NCBI GenBank assembly: GCA_947496555.1
Contig: CANMDH010000042.1
Location: 1 to 49,600 of the forward strand
Source of the DNA: an uncultured Aquimarina sp.
Lineage (GTDB): Bacteria > Bacteroidota > Bacteroidia > Flavobacteriales > Flavobacteriaceae
Direction of reading: 5' to 3'
Length of the DNA: 49,600 bases
The notes under the pieces were generated by a model. That model was given only the letters and a program-made list of their open reading frames with translations, had not been told where the DNA came from and did no database searches. This document shows positions 44,967 through 49,600 of the stretch, piece after piece. Within the stretch, counting starts at the first letter, position 1. Each line of letters opens with the position of its first letter. The position numbers and the translations under genes were made by a program.

Positions 44967-45119
44967 TTAGAACAAGAAACAATCTATCATTAATTTGGTG
45001 CGATTATTAGCAACTAGATATTGCTCTTTTGAATATCTAAACATTAGTAAAACATCTAACAATATCCTAATATTTAAAGAATTAACGTATCATTAACAAG
45101 TGTAAAAGTCGTTTCCTTT

Positions 45120-45127
45120 TACATTTG
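45120..45127 (+). promoter_or_regulatory. -7 element of the thioredoxin-like lipoprotein gene
   Basis: TACATTTG matches exactly, 36 bp before the start codon at 45163. There is no TTG at -33. Confidence 0.45.
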
Positions 45128-45162
45128 GGCAAAACAGTTTAGTTATAATTACAGTTCCCAAA

Positions 45163-46635
45163 ATGCGATTCTCCTTAATAACACATATTATTCAGGTTTC
45201 TTTTTTGTGCTTTTTTTTCGGCAGTTGTGACAACATGCAAAAAACCTCTAGAGAATACACCTATTTTGGAGGAGAAATTGTAAATCCTAACACAAATTAT
45301 GTTATTCTTTACAAAGGAAATGGAGTAAATGATACTATTCAACTAGACAAAAACAACAGATTTCTTCATAAGATAGATGGTATTGAAGATGGTCTTTATT
45401 TTTTTAGACATAATCCTGAAAGTCAAATTGTTCTTTTAGAAAAAGGTGATAGTATATTAATACGCCTAAACACTTTAGAGTTTGATGAGTCTCTGGTGTT
45501 TACGGGACATGGTGCCAGAAAAAATAATTTCTTAATTGATATGTACCTTCAAAATGAGGTCGAAAGAGAAAAATTAAGAAGAAGTGAACTTCAGTTATCT
45601 CCAGCCTATTTTATAAGAAAGCAAGATTCCTTGCTTAGATCTAAGTTGAATGCTTATGAAAAACTCACTAATAAGCGTTCATTAAGCGATCTGGCAAAAA
45701 AGACTACCTATGCTAGTATTATGTTTGATTATTATACCAGACACGAATTATACTTCCATAATCGCTATGGGATTGGAGGATTAGATTCTGCAAAGGATCT
45801 TCCAAAATCCTTTTTTAAGTATCGCAGCGAGGTCAATTTCAATGACGAAGAATTAAAGCGACTATATTCATATAATCGATATCTTAATTATTACTTCACA
45901 AATTCATCCCTTATAGATTATAATAATGAGCTTTCTCATTATAAGGGAAAAACCGGAAGTACTGTTTACAAATTAGACCTGGTGGATAGTTTGGTACAAA
46001 ACCCATATATCAAAAACAATTTATTAAGAAGAGTTACTACTAATTTTCTTTTAGAAAGTAAAAACGATAATAGCTCAAAAAAAGTGTTAAACCACTACTT
46101 GTCTGTAAGTTCAAATCAAAAGTCTCAAAGAGAACTAAAAAAGCTCTATCGAGCAATCTCGAGGCTCCGACCAAATAATACACTTCCAGAGCAAGAGATC
46201 ATAGCAGCCAATGGAGAGATTGTCAAACTCTCTACGCTTTTCAATAAACCCATTACAGCATTATATTTTTGGTCGATGGATCGTAAAGATCATTATATCA
46301 AAGCTCATAAAAAAGCTTCATACTTAAATGCTCTGCACCCTGAAATTGATTTTATAGCAATCAATACAGACGATGAACAAACAAAAAATTGGTTAAAAAC
46401 AATAAAAAGACATCATTACAATTTGGGTAAGGAATATGAGTTTAAATATCCCAAATGTTCTACTGATGAACTAGCAATTTATAATCGCAACAAAGTAATT
46501 CTTGTTAACCAGGACGGTAAGATCATAAATGCTATGGCCGATTTGTTTTCTTCAAAATTGGAAAAACAACTTATGAAATATTCAAGATTGGCCAGCATAG
46601 AAAACAAAAAAAGCTACTCTATTGTCAAAAAGTAG
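45163..46635 (+). CDS. Thioredoxin-fold lipoprotein lacking active-site cysteines
   Basis: A 490-aa protein with a lipoprotein signal (through FFGSC, Cys22). The N-terminal half is strand-rich with a DUF4369-like opening (YFGGEIVNPNTNYVILYKGNGVNDTIQLD). A long helical middle follows, then a C-terminal thioredoxin fold (about residues 350-480) with ITALYFWSMDRKDHYIKAHKKASYL and the strand KVILVNQDGKII. In TlpA proteins the motif after the first strand is WxxWCxxC; here it is WSMDRKDH, so no Cys pair is available. It is more likely a binding or structural protein of the outer periplasm than an oxidoreductase. The stop codon lies inside the terminator shared with the aldolase gene. Confidence 0.8.
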   Translation: MRFSLITHIIQVSFLCFFFGSCDNMQKTSREYTYFGGEIVNPNTNYVILYKGNGVNDTIQLDKNNRFLHKIDGIEDGLYFFRHNPESQIVLLEKGDSILIRLNTLEFDESLVFTGHGARKNNFLIDMYLQNEVEREKLRRSELQLSPAYFIRKQDSLLRSKLNAYEKLTNKRSLSDLAKKTTYASIMFDYYTRHELYFHNRYGIGGLDSAKDLPKSFFKYRSEVNFNDEELKRLYSYNRYLNYYFTNSSLIDYNNELSHYKGKTGSTVYKLDLVDSLVQNPYIKNNLLRRVTTNFLLESKNDNSSKKVLNHYLSVSSNQKSQRELKKLYRAISRLRPNNTLPEQEIIAANGEIVKLSTLFNKPITALYFWSMDRKDHYIKAHKKASYLNALHPEIDFIAINTDDEQTKNWLKTIKRHHYNLGKEYEFKYPKCSTDELAIYNRNKVILVNQDGKIINAMADLFSSKLEKQLMKYSRLASIENKKSYSIVKK

Positions 46636-46640
46636 CTTTT
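46609..46640. terminator. Shared terminator overlapping the lipoprotein stop codon
   Basis: A 10-bp perfect stem (AAAAGCTACT with AGTAGCTTTT), followed by a T-rich run. The TAG stop codon of the thioredoxin-like lipoprotein is within the right arm; the convergent aldolase gene ends 23 bp beyond. Confidence 0.85.
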
Positions 46641-46662
46641 ATATTTTTATTGATGGTTTTTC

Positions 46663-47316
46663 TTAGTTTCCTTTCTTATAATCTGCCAAGAATTTTGCAA
46701 GTCCGATATCGGTTAGCGGGTGTTTAAGCAATCCTTCTATCGAAGAAAGAGGACCGGTCATTACATCTGCTCCTATTTTTGCACAGTCGATTACATGCAT
46801 TGTATGTCTAACAGAAGCTGCCAAAATCTGTGTACTAAATCCATAATTATCATAAATCATTCTTATCTCGGCAATTAAATTAAGCCCATCGGTAGAAATA
46901 TCATCCAGCCTTCCGATAAAAGGAGAAACATAGGTTGCTCCGGCCTTGGCTGCAAGTAATGCTTGCCCAGCAGAAAACACCAACGTACAATTGGTCTTGA
47001 TTCCCTTATCACTAAAATATTTTATTGCTTTTACACCATCTTTGATCATAGGTACTTTTACTATAATCTGGTCATGAAGTTTTGCAAGCTCCTCCCCTTC
47101 TTTGATAATTCCTTCATAATCTGTGGCGATTACCTCGGCGCTAACATCTCCCGTTACTATTTCACATATCTTTTTATAGTGATTTACAATATTTTCTTTA
47201 CCTGTAATCCCTTCTTTAGCCATCAAAGAAGGATTTGTAGTCACTCCATCTAATACACCTAGGTCTTGTGCTTCTTTAATTTGATCAAGATTTGCCGTGT
47301 CTATAAAAAATTTCAT
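46663..47316 (-). CDS. fsa: Fructose-6-phosphate aldolase / small transaldolase
   Basis: A 217-aa TIM-barrel enzyme of the small transaldolase subfamily. [29 protein letters not shown] opens the family, the Schiff-base Lys is in IIVKVPM (Lys87), and the [32 protein letters not shown] block follows. It is either fructose-6-phosphate aldolase (fsa) or a short transaldolase; the two share the fold and length (about 215-220 aa), so the distinction is open. It follows the SDR gene by 11 bp in the same direction and likely shares its promoter. Confidence 0.9.
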   Translation of the reverse strand: MKFFIDTANLDQIKEAQDLGVLDGVTTNPSLMAKEGITGKENIVNHYKKICEIVTGDVSAEVIATDYEGIIKEGEELAKLHDQIIVKVPMIKDGVKAIKYFSDKGIKTNCTLVFSAGQALLAAKAGATYVSPFIGRLDDISTDGLNLIAEIRMIYDNYGFSTQILAASVRHTMHVIDCAKIGADVMTGPLSSIEGLLKHPLTDIGLAKFLADYKKGN

Positions 47317-47327
47317 TGTTGTTGTGT

Positions 47328-48152
47328 TTATTTAATTTTATAATGATTCATTAATAGTTTTTCATATACTTTGTCTGGTAGAAGGCGCTTTAATACAATA
47401 GAAAACTTCTGCATAAATACCCCTACTTTATAATGTACTTTCGGGTTTTTGGTTTTAATGATCTTATAAACCATTTTTGCCATGACCTGGGGATCACTAC
47501 CAGCATCTACATGATCATTCATTAACTTTAAAGCATCCCCATATGATTTTTCATAAGGTGAACCTTCAAGAATTGGAGCGTGGTATCGTCCTGCTGCAAT
47601 ATTAGTTGCAAAATCCCCTGGGGCAACATTGGCCATTTTTATATTAAAACTTTTCAACTCCATACGCCATGCTTCGGTTGTTAACTCAAGTGCCGCTTTA
47701 GAAGCACTATAAATCCCTCGGAAAGGCAATCCCATGTAACCGGCAATAGAAGTTATGTTAATTATTAAACCGCCATTTTGTTTTCGCATTAATGGTAAAA
47801 CCGATTTGGTAACATTTATAGGACCAAAATAATTGGTAGTAAAGTTTTTTAATATCTCATCATGAGGCACTTCTTCAATAGCCCCCATAATACCAGCGCC
47901 AGCATTATTAATCAATATATCTAATCGACCCTGTTCCTCTTCAATTATATTGACTGCCGTTTGTATGCTTTCAACATCTGCAACATCCAATTGTAAAAGT
48001 CGAAAAGCTTTAAAATCCTTAAACTTTGAAGGATTGCGACTGGTACCGTATACAATATATCCCTTCTCAGTAAGAAATGTTCCAATGGATTTCCCTATAC
48101 CAGAAGAACCTCCTGTTATTAAAACAACAGTAGTATTATGATCTGCATTCAT
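47328..48152 (-). CDS. Short-chain dehydrogenase/reductase (SDR)
   Basis: A 274-aa classical SDR. The NAD(P)-binding TGGSSGIG (13-20) and the NNAG segment (82-85) are present, and the catalytic set is Ser135 with Tyr148 and Lys152 (YSASK). TSRNPSKF (with an Arg near the end of the second strand) suggests NADP preference. The substrate is unknown; the closest types act on lipid-related or carbonyl compounds. The promoter -7 box (48158-48165) ends six bases before the ATG, so its mRNA should be leaderless. It is cotranscribed with the aldolase. Confidence 0.9.
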   Translation of the reverse strand: MNADHNTTVVLITGGSSGIGKSIGTFLTEKGYIVYGTSRNPSKFKDFKAFRLLQLDVADVESIQTAVNIIEEEQGRLDILINNAGAGIMGAIEEVPHDEILKNFTTNYFGPINVTKSVLPLMRKQNGGLIINITSIAGYMGLPFRGIYSASKAALELTTEAWRMELKSFNIKMANVAPGDFATNIAAGRYHAPILEGSPYEKSYGDALKLMNDHVDAGSDPQVMAKMVYKIIKTKNPKVHYKVGVFMQKFSIVLKRLLPDKVYEKLLMNHYKIK

Positions 48153-48157
48153 GGTCG

Positions 48158-48165
48158 CAAATATA
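48158..48165 (-). promoter_or_regulatory. -7 element of the SDR-aldolase operon
   Basis: TATATTTG on the minus strand, an exact match. Using the spacing seen at the nearby SRP RNA promoter (start 5 nt after the box), initiation falls at about 48153, one base before the ATG at 48152. Confidence 0.55.
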
Positions 48166-48254
48166 CAATTATGATTTACGAATTTCGAGGAATGATCTTC
48201 GAATTATTAAGAAGAAATGAAAAATATATTTGGTAATTATTAGGTACAAAAAAA

Positions 48255-48348
48255 GGCAAGCTACCTACATCACACCGCTACGACCATTTACCTTTGCTGC
48301 GTTCCCGCCCTGGAGGATTCAACAGGAGCTGGTTGTGTAGGACTTGCC
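48255..48348 (-). ncRNA. ffs: SRP RNA (4.5S / bacterial small SRP RNA)
   Basis: A 94-nt RNA read from the minus strand. Its 5' end GGCAAG-TCCTACA pairs with the 3' end TGTAGG-TAG-CTTGCC, and the apical part carries the conserved SRP-domain sequence (CCAGGGCGGGAACGCAGCAAAGG, of the GGGAACGCAGCA type). It is followed by a run of seven T (the + strand A-run 48248-48254). It binds Ffh and targets membrane and secreted proteins to the ribosome-translocon. A perfect promoter lies just upstream. The exact ends are deduced from the pairing and the promoter. Confidence 0.92.
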
Positions 48349-48352
48349 GTTG

Positions 48353-48382
48353 CAAAGATACAACCTTTAGTTAATATTACAA
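48353..48382 (-). promoter_or_regulatory. SRP RNA promoter
   Basis: On the minus strand TTG (48380-48382), 19 bp, then TATCTTTG (48353-48360). The first base of the RNA (48348) is the fifth base after the box, which serves as an internal ruler for other promoters in this window. Confidence 0.8.
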
Positions 48383-48437
48383 TCATTTTTCAAACCCAAT
48401 TAAAATAAATATCTTGCTCTAAATTTCAATTACCAAA

Positions 48438-49517
48438 ATGAATATTCGTAACTCCTTCTTCATCATTATATTAAGTCTTATTCTTTTTTCTTGTGGTAGT
48501 AACACGGGTAAGAAAAAAAAATATTTCTCTATCATTACAAATGACAATCAGGTAATATTTAAGCTTGGTGAAACTATTAAAGCTTCAATAAAAAACTCTC
48601 AAAACATAGAAATTGACTCTGTAGCCTATTTGCTTGGCAACAACAGAGTAAAGGCTAATGCCGACTTTATGTATGAAGAAAAACTGGATGACGAAAAATT
48701 AGGGACTCAAATTTTGAAAGCTCAGGTGTTTTATGATGGAAATATTGACACCATTACCAAGAAAGTAGTTTTTCTTAACGATACTCCCCCAAAACTATAT
48801 TCCTACAAAATTATTGCAGAATATCCACATGATAAAAAGGCATTTACCCAAGGGTTAGAGTTTTTTGGTGACACTTTATACGAAAGTACTGGAAAAAATG
48901 GTGAATCTACTTTGAGAAAAATAAACTATAAAACTGGAGAAATACTTATCAAAAAAGAAGTTCCGAAGCAGTTCTTTGCCGAAGGAATCACTATTTTAAA
49001 TAATAAAATACTTCAACTTACGTGGCAATCAAAAGAAGGGTTTATTTATGACCTCAATACGTTAGAAAAAACAGGTAATTTTGCATATAACAATAGCAAA
49101 GAAGGATGGGGATTATGTAACGACGGAAATGTAATTTACAAAAGTGATGGTACCGAAAAAATATGGATTCTGGACCCAAATACCCTAGCTGAAAAGGAAT
49201 ATATACAGGTAGTTACCAATAAAGGAGTTAAAACAAAATTTAATGAGTTAGAATGGGTCGACGGTAAAATCTATGCCAACACATGGCCAAGGCAAGGGTC
49301 TACAAATAAATCCAATCTAAAAAGCAGTATTAGCATCATCAATCCAAAAAATGGAGCTATAGAAGCTGTAATTGATTTAAGAGATCTTAGAAGTAAAGTA
49401 ACACAGCATGCCGCCCTGGATGTTTTAAATGGTATTGCTTATAAAGCCGATACTAAACAACTATTCGTAACCGGAAAAAACTGGGACAAACTTTTTGAGA
49501 TTGAAATTGTTAAGTAG
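48438..49517 (+). CDS. Glutaminyl-peptide cyclotransferase, lipoprotein
   Basis: A 359-aa protein with a lipoprotein signal (through LFSCGSN, Cys19). Residues about 30-110 form an Ig-like strand domain. Residues about 120-355 are the plant-type glutaminyl cyclase beta-propeller: YPHDKKAFTQGLEFFGDTLYESTGKNGESTLRK, FAEGITILNNKILQLTWQ, EGWGLCNDGN and FNELEWVDGKIYANTW. The enzyme cyclises N-terminal Gln to pyroglutamate on peptides, protecting or modifying secreted proteins. Its stop codon is directly joined to the tandem repeat that ends the window. Confidence 0.9.
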   Translation: MNIRNSFFIIILSLILFSCGSNTGKKKKYFSIITNDNQVIFKLGETIKASIKNSQNIEIDSVAYLLGNNRVKANADFMYEEKLDDEKLGTQILKAQVFYDGNIDTITKKVVFLNDTPPKLYSYKIIAEYPHDKKAFTQGLEFFGDTLYESTGKNGESTLRKINYKTGEILIKKEVPKQFFAEGITILNNKILQLTWQSKEGFIYDLNTLEKTGNFAYNNSKEGWGLCNDGNVIYKSDGTEKIWILDPNTLAEKEYIQVVTNKGVKTKFNELEWVDGKIYANTWPRQGSTNKSNLKSSISIINPKNGAIEAVIDLRDLRSKVTQHAALDVLNGIAYKADTKQLFVTGKNWDKLFEIEIVK

Positions 49518-49600
49518 TTGATGGTTGATGGTTGATGGTTGATGGTTGATGGTTGATGGTTGATGGTTGATGGTTGATGGTTGATGGTTGATGGTTGATG
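49517..49600 (+). repeat. Twelve exact 7-bp GTTGATG tandem copies
   Basis: Exactly 84 bp, twelve GTTGATG units without a mismatch, starting with the last base of the preceding stop codon and running off the window edge, so the true copy number is at least twelve. Confidence 0.95.

Noticed and set aside
49517-49600. Possible CRISPR array in the terminal repeats
   Set aside because: The 7-bp units are contiguous with no spacers and no cas genes are near; the same holds for the 8-bp tract at 27665.

Overview
This window looks like ordinary chromosome from a marine member of the Flavobacteriaceae (Bacteroidota), and an Aquimarina-like genome would fit. The DNA is AT-rich. Promoters follow the Bacteroidota form, TTG, 19-21 bp, then TAnnTTTG, and Shine-Dalgarno sites are mostly absent. 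Several gene families are typical of the group: DUF4294, DUF1460, TlpA-like lipoproteins, a 788-aa GAF protein, a phosphoesterase fused to an outer-membrane barrel, and a four-helix-bundle (23S intervening-sequence type) gene. The genus is inference; the phylum-level call is firm.

Layout. Positions 1-316 hold two tandem canonical promoters that fire leftward out of the window. Positions 317-9210 carry DUF4294, an M42 peptidase, a Nudix hydrolase, Dps, a lipoprotein, the very large phosphoesterase/kinase-like/barrel protein, and an HD domain fused to a Pycsar-type membrane effector (PycTM). Positions 9273-16852 carry the GAF protein, a TlpA-like thioredoxin lipoprotein behind a CRP-like palindrome, a rhomboid protease and three tandem lipid A acyltransferase paralogs. 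Positions 16908-28427 are mostly housekeeping: glmM, an ACP phosphodiesterase, a gamma-glutamyltransferase, a Nudix hydrolase, an AlkD-like protein, dnaK, serine dehydratase, panB, the four-helix-bundle cassette and an RluA-type pseudouridine synthase. Positions 28586-36509 hold unknown membrane and helical-repeat proteins, an EamA transporter and the leucine operon leuA-leuC-leuD-leuB, which has a strong hairpin between leuA and leuC.

Positions 36510-38000 are the most repeat-rich part: a 180-bp palindromic MITE-like element, a DUF1460 gene, and a nested inverted-repeat element made of two facing REP-like modules. Positions 38722-43248 contain small membrane and signalling proteins and a divergent cluster: a TetR regulator facing an operon of a desaturase-reductase-ferredoxin fusion and a GMC oxidase. 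A 28-bp palindrome sits exactly on the operon promoter. Positions 43290-49517 hold an ABC-F protein, a thioredoxin-like lipoprotein without active cysteines, an SDR plus a transaldolase-family aldolase, the SRP RNA gene (minus strand) and a glutaminyl cyclase. The window ends inside an exact 7-bp tandem repeat.

No rRNA, tRNA, prophage, transposase or CRISPR array was found. The best candidates for something new are the kinase-like centre of the phosphoesterase-barrel protein, the HD-PycTM fusion without a cyclase neighbour, the self-contained desaturase/GMC/TetR cluster, and the palindromic intergenic elements.
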